A stretch of 64,000 bases of DNA from UBA4582 sp965657335 (GTDB taxonomy: Bacteria > Pseudomonadota > Gammaproteobacteria > Pseudomonadales > Azotimanducaceae). The notes beneath the pieces were generated by a model, which saw only the letters and a program-made list of their open reading frames with translations, made no database searches and had not been told where the DNA came from. The stretch is taken from the NCBI GenBank assembly GCA_965657335.1, contig CBFHOH010000025.1:1-64000 (forward strand), read 5' to 3'. Positions 18,411 through 26,399 of the stretch are shown here, in pieces; positions within the stretch are counted from its first letter, which is position 1; each line of letters starts with the position of its first letter. Position numbers and translations under genes: made by a program.

Positions 18411-18896
18411 ATGGAACAGCTCGGAAAACTCGTTGAAAGCACGGCGCTGCATGAATGGATGCTGACCACCGAGTGGTTGTGGCCGTGGCTTGAAATTACG
18501 CATTTCTTGGGTCTGTCGTTACTACTTGGTGCGCTGCTGGTAATTGACCTGCGGATGGCCGGTTTTTTTCGCCAGATTAATATCAACTTAACGCATTCAT
18601 TGTTGCCGTTGGTTTTTGTCGGTTTCGGGTTGAATATGTTGACTGGCGTTCTCTTTTTCTTTGGAGACCCAATGCGTTACGCCATCAATATTGGGTTCCA
18701 GTTTAAAATGGGCCTCATTGCGCTCGCTGGGCTGAATGCACTGTGGTACTGGTGGAAACTACATGACGAAATGAGCAGCTGGGCACCGGACATTAATCCG
18801 CCATTAGTCGCCAAGACAATCGCTATTGTTTCTTTGGGTTGTTGGACTGGCGTCCTGTTGCTGGGGAGACTTATCCCTTACGTCGGAACAGGCTAA
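18411..18896 (+). CDS. Four-helix membrane protein, DUF6644-like (copy 2)
   Basis: 161 residues, 12 bases after its paralogue. It repeats the same layout: THFLGLSLLLG with an in-membrane His, DLRMAG, a glycine-rich helix (FGLNMLTGVLFFF) and a closing GRLIPYV. It therefore arose by tandem duplication and has diverged, suggesting a heterodimer. The stop overlaps by four bases the stop of the acyl-CoA dehydrogenase gene coming from the other strand, so the operon ends here with no room for a separate terminator. Confidence 0.68.
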   Translation: MEQLGKLVESTALHEWMLTTEWLWPWLEITHFLGLSLLLGALLVIDLRMAGFFRQININLTHSLLPLVFVGFGLNMLTGVLFFFGDPMRYAINIGFQFKMGLIALAGLNALWYWWKLHDEMSSWAPDINPPLVAKTIAIVSLGCWTGVLLLGRLIPYVGTG

Positions 18897-20059
18897 AGCT
18901 TCAACATGTTGGCGATATTATTTTTCTGCATGTCCGAAGACCCGCCCACAATTGGCATGCTAAGTAAATCTCGTACATTGCGCTCGATGTCATATTCGTC
19001 TGAGAGGGCATAGGCGCCAATGACCTGTTGGCAGGCAAGGGCAATTTCAACGCCGACATCTGCAACGAACAGCTTGGCCATTGAAGTTTCGACAGCGCAG
19101 GGTAACCCCTCGTTTGCAAGATAGGCGCCGTGATACAACATGTGTCTGGCAGCTTGCAGTTTGGTTTTTGCTGTTACCAATTTATGCCTGATGGCTTGAT
19201 GCTGTGCGATTGGTTTGCCGAACTGCGTGCGTGCTTGTGCGTATTGCCAGGCCTCCTCTACCGCGGCTCGTGCAGCGCCAAAAGCCATCGCTGTGATTTC
19301 TATCTTTTCAACATCCAGTGCTCTTCCTGCGAGTAACTGCCAGCCTTTGTTCCACATTTCAGGTCCGCCGACGATGCAAGTTTCATCGAGTTCGACATTG
19401 TCGAAATAAACATCCATAGAAGCGGTGTATCGCAAATTGGCGTGTTCGATTGGTTGCATGTTGATGCCGGGAGTATCGGTTGGTATCAATAGCATCGATA
19501 GGTTTTTGTAGCGCGTATCAGACTCGCCGCTTCTAACAAGACAGTAAATGTAGTCAGACCAGTCTGCGCCTGTGCACCAGCGTTTAGCACCGTTAACAAT
19601 AATTTTACCCGCTTTCTTGTCTGCTCGAGTTTCTACGCTGGCGAGATCCCCGCCCACGTTAGGTTCTGATAGACCATAGCTCAGGAGCAGCTCGCCGTTC
19701 GCAATTTTAGGAAGCAACGTCTCTTTTTGAACCTCTGAACCATTTTCCGAGAGGTTCATGCCGCCGTAAAAAGCTGCGTGGATATAAGGGCCAGCAAGGA
19801 AAGGACCAACTTGAGCCAGTTCTTCAATAACGGCCACTGCAGCCACTAGGTCTTGACCGGTGCCGCCATACTTTTCTTCTATCGTCAGCCCGATTAAGCC
19901 CATGTCAGCAAGCTCTTTGAATATTTCTCTGGGCCAGGTGTGGGTTCGGTCACACTCGCGGCGTAGCGCGCGCGGCATCTTGTGTGCAACAAATCTTTGT
20001 AGCTGGCGCCTGAGCTCGGTGATATGGTTTTCTTCTGGCGCGAAGGTCTGCAAACTCAT
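18893..20059 (-). CDS. Acyl-CoA dehydrogenase
   Basis: 388 residues, the normal family length. The FAD-binding middle region is visible (LLSYGLSEPNVGGDLASVETRA and KRWCTGADWSDYIYCLVRSG), and the C-terminal domain has the helix RTQFGKPIAQHQAIRHKL. The expected catalytic Glu position in the last third (LACQQVIGAYALSDEYDIERNVRD) is not obviously conserved, as in some specialised members. It introduces a trans-2 double bond into an acyl-CoA. Together with the enoyl-CoA hydratase one base upstream and the monooxygenase beyond, it suggests a dedicated acid or ring-side-chain degradation operon controlled by the TetR gene. ATG with GGAGAG upstream. Confidence 0.9.
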   Translation of the reverse strand: MSLQTFAPEENHITELRRQLQRFVAHKMPRALRRECDRTHTWPREIFKELADMGLIGLTIEEKYGGTGQDLVAAVAVIEELAQVGPFLAGPYIHAAFYGGMNLSENGSEVQKETLLPKIANGELLLSYGLSEPNVGGDLASVETRADKKAGKIIVNGAKRWCTGADWSDYIYCLVRSGESDTRYKNLSMLLIPTDTPGINMQPIEHANLRYTASMDVYFDNVELDETCIVGGPEMWNKGWQLLAGRALDVEKIEITAMAFGAARAAVEEAWQYAQARTQFGKPIAQHQAIRHKLVTAKTKLQAARHMLYHGAYLANEGLPCAVETSMAKLFVADVGVEIALACQQVIGAYALSDEYDIERNVRDLLSMPIVGGSSDMQKNNIANMLKL

Positions 20060-20060
20060 A

Positions 20061-20873
20061 CTACTCTCCCGTCAATATTGGTTTGCGTTTTTCGCGCATG
20101 GCTGTCACCGCCTCTTTCCTATCCTCGTGAAAATTGGAAACGCTTTCCCATCCGATGGCGGCGTCCATCACCTGAGCAGCAAGCGCCCGTAGAGGAATGT
20201 TAGTCACTGTTTTTGTCCATCGCACGGCCCAGCGCGGATTTGCTTGAAGTTTGTCTACGATTTCCTGAATTTTTCTATCCAGTGCATCTGTGGGCACCAC
20301 GTGGTTGATGAGCCCCATGTCTTTTGCTTCGGTTGCGGAAAGGATATCTCCGGTCATTAGCATTTCTTTTGCCCGGGCGTAGCCGACCAGTTGTGGCCAA
20401 ATGAGTGCTCCACCGTCACCAGCAACAAGTCCAACTTTGACATGTGGATCACCAATCACCGCTTTCTCGTCTGCGACGATAATGTCGCATAGCAAAGCGA
20501 TACTGGCACCAAGGCCGGCAGCTGCGCCATTCAGGCGACACAGTATGGGTTTTTCCATTTCCAGCAGGCTCGACACGATTCTTTTTGCGTCCCAGGCAAT
20601 CTCTCGAAATTTCGATGGATCGGCTACCTGCTCCTCAAACCAGTCAAAATCTCCGCCGGCACAGAAAGCGCGGCCAATTGCCGTCAGAATAATAATATCG
20701 CTGCCAGTATCTCGTTGCAGATCTGTGAAAACGCGGGCCAGTTCATCGTGCATGGGTCCATCGACGCCGTTCACCGGATGATCCGATGTGATTGCGGCGG
20801 TTAGCACTTTGCCTTCACGTTTAAAACTGAACCTTGAATAATTTGCTGTCTCTATATCGAATGTCTGAGGCAT
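20061..20873 (-). CDS. Enoyl-CoA hydratase/isomerase family protein
   Basis: 270 residues from ATG 20873, preferred over an ATG at 20900 because AGGAG directly precedes it. The crotonase signature is present: oxyanion-hole residues in GRAFCAGGDFDWF (near 75) and LNGAAAGLGASIALLCDIIVA (near 120), followed by GDPHVKVGLVAGDGGALIWP, where catalytic Glu positions vary (Asp and Val here). It probably hydrates or isomerises the product of the adjacent acyl-CoA dehydrogenase. Its stop and the dehydrogenase start are one base apart. Confidence 0.9.
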   Translation of the reverse strand: MPQTFDIETANYSRFSFKREGKVLTAAITSDHPVNGVDGPMHDELARVFTDLQRDTGSDIIILTAIGRAFCAGGDFDWFEEQVADPSKFREIAWDAKRIVSSLLEMEKPILCRLNGAAAGLGASIALLCDIIVADEKAVIGDPHVKVGLVAGDGGALIWPQLVGYARAKEMLMTGDILSATEAKDMGLINHVVPTDALDRKIQEIVDKLQANPRWAVRWTKTVTNIPLRALAAQVMDAAIGWESVSNFHEDRKEAVTAMREKRKPILTGE

Positions 20874-20920
20874 CGTTAATCTCCTGTTTTCTATGGCCAC
20901 CGCATTGAACGGATAAAGTG

Positions 20921-22093
20921 CTAGAGTGTCGCTGAGTTGCTTTTCAGCCCGAAGAATAATCGACCTATGGTCTCAAGCGTCGATGGCGCAACCATAATAT
21001 GGGATGTTGCAACATGGACATCACGAAAATATCTTTGCAGTCTTGAGCTTTCATAGACAGCGCTGCCAGCTCCCATGTTATACATTTCGTCGACCACTGC
21101 CGCCGACCTGATGACGGCGTTAGTGGTAGCAAGCCTCAGATCTCGTCGTTGTTCAAGTGAGACCTTGTTGCCGGCTTTAGCGCTTTCCCATGCGGCATCT
21201 AGCGTGTCGTAGTAGAACAGCCTGGCGCTGCGCAGGTCAGCCTCGGCCTGTGCGAGTTTCATTTGTGATATTTGTTGTTCAGCAACGGTTTTGCTTGCGC
21301 TGATGCGTCGTTTTTTAACGGCAAGGCTTACGAGTTCATCAATGGCCGCACGAGCAACGCCCATGCAGACAGCGCCAATGCCAAGCGCCAAAAAGGTAAA
21401 GCTTGGAAATGCATAAATTGGATTTTTGCTTGCGCTGCCACTGTCTAAAAAGCCGATGGCGCGCCCCTCAGGAACGAATAAGTTAGTCACCTGATAGTCA
21501 AGACTGCCAGTACCCCTAAGCCCAGAGACGTGCCATGTGTCGAGGAATTCGACGCTGTCTGCTGGCATAATCATCATCGTTTGACGCGGGTTGCCTGATG
21601 AATCGAGCATAGGCTCACCATTTTCCGTCAGCAAACACCCTCCTAACACCCAGTCTGCGTTCTGGCTACCGGATCCCCACTGCCATTTGCCATTGACTTG
21701 AAAGCCTCCTTCAACTTTCTCTGCTTTACCGGTTGGCGCGAAAACGCCTGTCAGTAGCGTTTCCGGTTTCGAAAATATTTCTGCGGCTACCTCATCGGGT
21801 ACTGAGGCAAGCGCGGTGCCCGAGGTGGCAGAAATAAAAGTCACCCAAGCGCATGATGCATCGCCCCTTGCTAGCGTTTCAAAAATCTGGCTTGTGATGC
21901 CGGGAGGAACCTCGAGGCCACCAACATGTCTGGGAACGCCCAGTTTATAGAGCTCGGCCGACGCCAGTTTTTTTGAGATGTGTTGCGGTAATCGTCGTGC
22001 GTTTTCTATTTCGTCGGCATGTTCATAACATTCCCTGGAAATTTCCTCTGCGGCCTGCAGTAGGCTGTCATAGTCTGGATTGTTGTTTGACAT
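20921..22093 (-). CDS. Acyl-CoA-dehydrogenase-fold flavin monooxygenase (HsaA/DszC-like)
   Basis: 390 residues from ATG 22093, with GAGAGAT upstream; an in-frame ATG at 22135 would overlap the TetR gene. The fold is that of acyl-CoA dehydrogenases with a type-2 C-terminal domain, and sequences such as GVPRHVGGLEVPP, GSGSQNADWVLGGCL and WHVSGLRGTGSLDYQV are typical of two-component monooxygenases (HsaA, p-hydroxyphenylacetate hydroxylase C2, DszC) using free reduced FMN. No flavin reductase gene is next to it, so the reductase must be elsewhere. Likely substrate: an aromatic or steroid-like ring compound. Encoded 25 bases after the TetR stop. Confidence 0.85.
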   Translation of the reverse strand: MSNNNPDYDSLLQAAEEISRECYEHADEIENARRLPQHISKKLASAELYKLGVPRHVGGLEVPPGITSQIFETLARGDASCAWVTFISATSGTALASVPDEVAAEIFSKPETLLTGVFAPTGKAEKVEGGFQVNGKWQWGSGSQNADWVLGGCLLTENGEPMLDSSGNPRQTMMIMPADSVEFLDTWHVSGLRGTGSLDYQVTNLFVPEGRAIGFLDSGSASKNPIYAFPSFTFLALGIGAVCMGVARAAIDELVSLAVKKRRISASKTVAEQQISQMKLAQAEADLRSARLFYYDTLDAAWESAKAGNKVSLEQRRDLRLATTNAVIRSAAVVDEMYNMGAGSAVYESSRLQRYFRDVHVATSHIMVAPSTLETIGRLFFGLKSNSATL

Positions 22094-22118
22094 GAATAGT
22101 ATCTCTCTGTGTGATTCA

Positions 22119-22721
22119 TTAGTTTTTGGGCGCAAGCATTCTGACCAGTGATGAAGTCAGTTCTTCATGTAGTGCATCCCCAGGTTTTAAGTTTTGTACC
22201 AGCGAGTGGTGCCAGCTCTCGGCGAAAATTGTGAGCATTTGCGCCATAGAATGCTGATCGCCCGGACGTATTGCTTTGGCTGCCTGTCCCAGCTCAATGA
22301 AGCGCCGATGGTGCTCCATAACCGTTGTCTCATGTTCTCTGAAAAGATTCCGCATCTCCTTAGATCGACTAAAAGCCGCTTGTGCCAGCCGAAAGAGTGC
22401 TGCGTTCTCAGAGAAAAAGGCTGCAGTATCCAGTACCCAGTTCGCCATAAACTGATGCATGCCCAAGTCCAGCAGCTTTTCAATTCGGCATTGGTTTGCA
22501 ACTAGGTCAACCAGACCGTCCATCATGTTTTCGTACGCAGCCAGCAGCGCCTGGTCTTTCGTTGTGAAGTGGTTGTAGAAGGTTGCTGGAGAAATGCTTG
22601 CGCGATGGGCAACCAGTTCTGCGCTGAAGTCCCCGTTTGAGTTAACTTCGTCGCGTACGGCTCCCACAAGTTTTAGTCGGGTGCGTCTAATTTTGTCTGA
22701 CGCAGGTTTCAGCTCTGTCAT
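22119..22721 (-). CDS. TetR family transcriptional regulator
   Basis: 200 residues. The N-terminal helix-turn-helix lies at about 30-60 (AHRASISPATFYNHFTTKDQALLAAYE), and the rest is a helical ligand-binding domain. It is the first gene of the minus-strand catabolic operon and is divergent from the SDR/dioxygenase genes, with 164 bases between. It most likely represses one or both directions in the absence of a CoA thioester or other ligand. Confidence 0.9.
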   Translation of the reverse strand: MTELKPASDKIRRTRLKLVGAVRDEVNSNGDFSAELVAHRASISPATFYNHFTTKDQALLAAYENMMDGLVDLVANQCRIEKLLDLGMHQFMANWVLDTAAFFSENAALFRLAQAAFSRSKEMRNLFREHETTVMEHHRRFIELGQAAKAIRPGDQHSMAQMLTIFAESWHHSLVQNLKPGDALHEELTSSLVRMLAPKN

Positions 22722-22885
22722 TTTGAGTGGGCACTTTATTGTAGTTGTACTCTAATTCGGGATACTATAACTGTTGCATTGCTGTAATGACAACAAGTTG
22801 ATTAACACTTGCTTTTGGTCGTTGCGTCGAACGCTGTTGATGCTGTATTGCTGCTATTTTAACGGTCAATTGTGAGGAGTTTTGA
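22722..22885. promoter_or_regulatory. TetR/SDR divergent control region with imperfect palindrome
   Basis: GTTGCATT at 22773-22780 faces AATGACAAC at 22786-22794: arms GTTG-CATT and AATG-(A)-CAAC with one bulged A and a five-base centre. Its size and location between a tetR gene and the opposed genes are what is expected of a TetR operator. The SDR start at 22886 is preceded by GAGGAG. Confidence 0.45.
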
Positions 22886-23656
22886 GTGGAATTTGAGGGT
22901 AAGAAGGTGCTGGTCACCGGTTCGTCGAGGGGCATCGGTTTTGCTGCAGCAAAACGTTTTCTCGAGGCTGGCGCGCACGTTGTGATTAATGGTCGTAGCG
23001 AAAATGGGGTCACGGCGGCTGCCGAAGCACTGGGTGGATCTGAGCGCATTTCCAAGATCGTGGCGGACACGAGCACTGTCGCGGGATGCGAACATCTGGT
23101 GTCTGAAGCGATCGCAGTGCTCGGTGGTCTTGATGTGTTGGTTGCCTCCGCCGGTGTTGCGACACTGGTGCCAATCGAGGAAACAACGGAAGCCGTATTC
23201 GACAGCATGCTCGACACAAATCTCAAAGGGTTGTTTTTTACCTCACGAGCTGCAGTGTCGGCACTTAGGGCTAGTAAAGGCTGTATTACTTATGTTGCCT
23301 CTGATTCTGGCGTGCGAGGCGAGGCATACCTCTCAGCTTACTGCGCTTCAAAGGCCGCCGTGATCAACCTCGCAAAATCACTTGCTCTCGAGCTGGCGCC
23401 GGATGTGCGAGTAAATTGTGTCAGTCCGGGTTATGTGGACACAGACATGATAAGGCGTGATGCAATAGACCAGGCTGAAGACCCAAGAGAACTTGAAGCG
23501 TTGCTGAAAAGCACCACCCCGCTGGGCCGATTTGCCGCACCAGCGGAAGTTGCAGCAGCTATTTGTTACCTTAGCGGTGCAGAGGCCGGATTCATTACGG
23601 GCACAAGCTTGTCGATTGATGGCGGAACAACCGCTGGATCAATTGTCGGGTTTTGA
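22886..23656 (+). CDS. Short-chain dehydrogenase/reductase
   Basis: 256 residues from a GTG with GAGGAG just upstream. Classical SDR features are TGSSRGIGFAAA (cofactor loop), the Ser around TYVASDSG, the catalytic YCASKAA (Tyr-x3-Lys) and the ending GTSLSIDGG. It is probably NAD(P)-dependent alcohol or keto oxidoreduction, FabG-like. It stands between the TetR operator region and the trimethyllysine-dioxygenase-like gene, transcribed with the latter. Confidence 0.92.
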   Translation: MEFEGKKVLVTGSSRGIGFAAAKRFLEAGAHVVINGRSENGVTAAAEALGGSERISKIVADTSTVAGCEHLVSEAIAVLGGLDVLVASAGVATLVPIEETTEAVFDSMLDTNLKGLFFTSRAAVSALRASKGCITYVASDSGVRGEAYLSAYCASKAAVINLAKSLALELAPDVRVNCVSPGYVDTDMIRRDAIDQAEDPRELEALLKSTTPLGRFAAPAEVAAAICYLSGAEAGFITGTSLSIDGGTTAGSIVGF

Positions 23657-23729
23657 ATCACCGTAAGCGGTCTTTCGGATGTGAAACAAGCTAAAATTTC
23701 CATTCTCTTTGTCGGGGAACAATCGTGTC

Positions 23730-24839
23730 ATGACATCATTAATCAGCAATATTTTATTATTGGATAATCAGTTAGAGGTTGAGTGGACTGATGGACATCA
23801 TTGCGCCTTTAGCCTTATTTGGCTGCGTGATAATGCGAAGGATGCATTAAGTTTTGATGCTCGCTCGAACCAAAGAGAGTTATATACCGCTGAGCTACCA
23901 ATTGACATAAAGCCGATATCAGCCAGCTTGAAAGCGAGTCGACAAATGATTGATGTACAGTGGCCCGATATCGATGCGGCTGTGTGTTACGAGAGTGACA
24001 TGCTTTATCGTGAATCTGTTCGCTCACTAGACGGGATTGTTAAGCAAGATAGAAAAATATGGGGTACTGGTAAACAAGCGCAGCAATTTACGCTTGAGCA
24101 TCTGTCAAAAGAAGGTCCGTCAGCAGGGGCGTCTTTGATCAGGGCGCTTCACGCTGATGGTTTTGCTCTGATCAACGACTGCCCGACCAATAAAAGCAGT
24201 GTGACTCAAATTGCCAGTTTTCTGGGCTACGTCCGAGAGACGATTTTTGGTGGCGTATGGGAATTTGAAGCTGATGGGGATATGGCCGATAGTGCATACA
24301 CGTCGAAGGCGCTTCGTCCCCATACGGATGGTTCATACAGCTTCGATGCGCCCGGCGCGCAGATACTGCTTTGCGTTGAAAATGATGCCGAGGGTGGTAA
24401 GTCCATTATCGTGGATGGATACAAAATTGCGGAGCAAATGAAACGTGAACACCCGGATCAGTATGCTGATCTTGCTCGGTTAGACGTAGAAGGTGTCTAT
24501 GCCGGTGACGGAGTTGAGTTAAGAGCTCGGCGACCTACTTTTCGTGAGGATCGTCAGGGTAACCTCGAGCAAGTGACATTCAACAATTATGATCGTAGCG
24601 CGTTAATGTATCCTGAGCCGGATATGAGCGACTTCTACAAGGCGTTGCAAACGTTTGACCTTGCGCTGAACGATTCTGCCAACCAGTGGGTGCATCAGCT
24701 AACGGTGGGACAAGCTTTAGTATTTGACAATTGGCGTGTGCTGCACGGCAGAACGGCTTTCAGCGGCCCTCGCAAAATGACCGGCGCATACACAAATCGC
24801 GAAGATCTGGAAAGTCGAATCCGTCTGTTATCAGTCTAA
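23730..24839 (+). CDS. 2-oxoglutarate/Fe(II) dioxygenase resembling trimethyllysine hydroxylase/BBOX
   Basis: 369 residues from ATG 23730. The N-terminal domain keeps WLRDN, but the zinc-binding cysteines of BBOX/TMLH are replaced (DNAKDALSFD). The catalytic domain has AYTSKALRPHTDGSY with the iron-binding HTD, then NNYDRSA, FDNWRVLHGRTAF with the distal His, and PRKMTGAYTNREDL. NNYDR, DNWRVLHGR and the terminal Y-x-x-[RK]-[DE]-D-[LV] are closer to trimethyllysine dioxygenase than to gamma-butyrobetaine dioxygenase, judged from memory of the human proteins. It would hydroxylate N6-trimethyllysine or a related trimethylammonium acid. It follows an SDR gene by 73 bases. Confidence 0.78.
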   Translation: MTSLISNILLLDNQLEVEWTDGHHCAFSLIWLRDNAKDALSFDARSNQRELYTAELPIDIKPISASLKASRQMIDVQWPDIDAAVCYESDMLYRESVRSLDGIVKQDRKIWGTGKQAQQFTLEHLSKEGPSAGASLIRALHADGFALINDCPTNKSSVTQIASFLGYVRETIFGGVWEFEADGDMADSAYTSKALRPHTDGSYSFDAPGAQILLCVENDAEGGKSIIVDGYKIAEQMKREHPDQYADLARLDVEGVYAGDGVELRARRPTFREDRQGNLEQVTFNNYDRSALMYPEPDMSDFYKALQTFDLALNDSANQWVHQLTVGQALVFDNWRVLHGRTAFSGPRKMTGAYTNREDLESRIRLLSV

Positions 24840-25073
24840 AAAACACACAGGTCAATGAATCATGATTAGCGTAAGCAACAACGTGCGAAACGACGGGTCC
24901 TGCGTTTTTTATACACACAGTAGAAGATCATATGCGATAGTGGTACTGCTTGGGGGCACCAATCGTATTTGACCTGACTTCTGATCTATGGCGAAATTTT
25001 GGTTGATGCGGTTTTTAATCAGCAGTCCTTCTGTCCGCTCACCGCGAGGTTCGCGAGATCGGTATCGACAGAA

Positions 25074-25559
25074 TTACGTAGCTGAACGATACAGTTGCCA
25101 CATGGCGACAAGGGCTGTGAGTCGAATGCCCACCCACAAAAATTCTTTCAATCCCCAGTCGGCGGCATACATAAGCGGGCCCAAGACTAAAGACATAGAC
25201 AGGGTTGCGTAGAGGTAGGACACTAGCAAGGCGAGGCTGGCGGTTTTGAACCCGATCTTCAGGTAAAAGGCTAGGTTCATTATGGTTAGAATAATCAGTC
25301 CGACTAATAAGCGGCCAGCCATGACCTGTCTCACCATAGGGTCAGTAATTGACAGACTGCTCGGCAGCAGGATCTGAGCTAGGCCGATTGAATGTATGAG
25401 CCAGTAGGTCACCACATAAACATGTAGAAAGATGTAGGAAGCTTTGAAACGCAACGAGTGTTGTTTGAAACGGTTCCACACCTCGTCCATAGGATGGTAA
25501 ACGAAGGCCTGATGTAGGGCTTCCCATTCCGCATCGGTAAGCAGCTGTCGTTCTGTCAT
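25074..25559 (-). CDS. Membrane protein of unknown function (four helices)
   Basis: 161 residues. A charged N-terminal stretch of about 38 residues (LTDAEWEALHQAFVYHP) is followed by roughly four hydrophobic helices and a short basic tail. I recognise no family. The ATG overlaps the stop of the preceding gene by four bases, so the two membrane proteins are made together. The 234-base gap behind it (24840-25073) shows nothing recognisable. Confidence 0.6.
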   Translation of the reverse strand: MTERQLLTDAEWEALHQAFVYHPMDEVWNRFKQHSLRFKASYIFLHVYVVTYWLIHSIGLAQILLPSSLSITDPMVRQVMAGRLLVGLIILTIMNLAFYLKIGFKTASLALLVSYLYATLSMSLVLGPLMYAADWGLKEFLWVGIRLTALVAMWQLYRSAT

Positions 25560-26047
25560 GAGATGCTCCCTCTCTCATGCAGTTTGACTTCGATCGCAAT
25601 CAAGGTGACCGACGCAGCGACGATTGGGCGGAGCGACGCCAGCACTTGGCCCAATGTCGATTCGAAGGTAAGATTTTGTATCTGCACCACAAAGTAATCA
25701 TCAATCACCAGAATCCAGTTAAACATAGCTGTAATAACCAAAATCGTGCCTATCGGTTTCTTTAGAACAAGCGCGCCGCCAAGCCAGAGTAGCAATGATA
25801 AATTCATGGGCAGACGAACCTTACTGAGCTGGTTAATATAAGTGGCCATTACCCCGCTGGGCTCGGCAGTGGCGACGGCGAAAAGCAGGGCGACTAGGTA
25901 GAGTCCTAAGAATGCTGAGTTTAAATAGAACAACTTGCTCAAAAGTATCGCCTTGGGAAGGTCAGAAACCACTGGCCTTAGTTGAATTACAGCACTGATA
26001 TTGCTTATTTTTGTGTCACAAATCGCGACCAACGCGCGAGTATCCAC
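25556..26047 (-). CDS. Membrane protein of unknown function (four to five helices)
   Basis: 163 residues from a GTG preceded by AGAGGA. Several hydrophobic segments are visible between residues 30 and 155, with an acidic/aromatic motif VIDDYFVVQIQNL between helices. No family recognised. It is the first gene of a two-gene minus-strand unit and is divergent from the MarR gene across 352 bases. Confidence 0.6.
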   Translation of the reverse strand: MDTRALVAICDTKISNISAVIQLRPVVSDLPKAILLSKLFYLNSAFLGLYLVALLFAVATAEPSGVMATYINQLSKVRLPMNLSLLLWLGGALVLKKPIGTILVITAMFNWILVIDDYFVVQIQNLTFESTLGQVLASLRPIVAASVTLIAIEVKLHERGSIS

Positions 26048-26399
26048 TTTTGTGTCCTCTAAATCAACTTCTATAACTTCGACGTCGGTCTGACGAAAAC
26101 ATACGTCTGCAAAAAGAGAGCCAAATTTCTGGCCCCTATTGATCGTAAAAGGAAGTTACACCGCAGCGCCGTCCAGATCAGGACGAACCATACGAACCAG
26201 CGCGCCTGAGTCTCACTGATGAACACTTGAGGCTGGATGGCTAGTGTGTATCCCACGGGTAGCTACTATTATTAGTGTAGGGCGAAGTGTAGCTTCTCTG
26301 TAACTCTACTTTTTTGCGATCCCTCTGGCGCTAGCCTGTTTTTGACTGCGCATTCCAATTGTGAGTAAATAACGTTAAATAAGGGTAGGTACCCGCAAT
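26048..26399. other. 352-base divergent gap, no clear gene
   Basis: Between the unknown membrane-protein pair (minus) and marR (plus). Short open frames exist, for example on the minus strand at 26071-26256, but they lack ribosome-binding sites and recognisable sequence. The region presumably holds the promoters of both units; no strong palindrome was found. Confidence 0.4.

Noticed and set aside
26071..26256. Small hydrophobic frame in the gap before marR
   Set aside because: No ribosome-binding site, no recognisable sequence and a promoter-like location.
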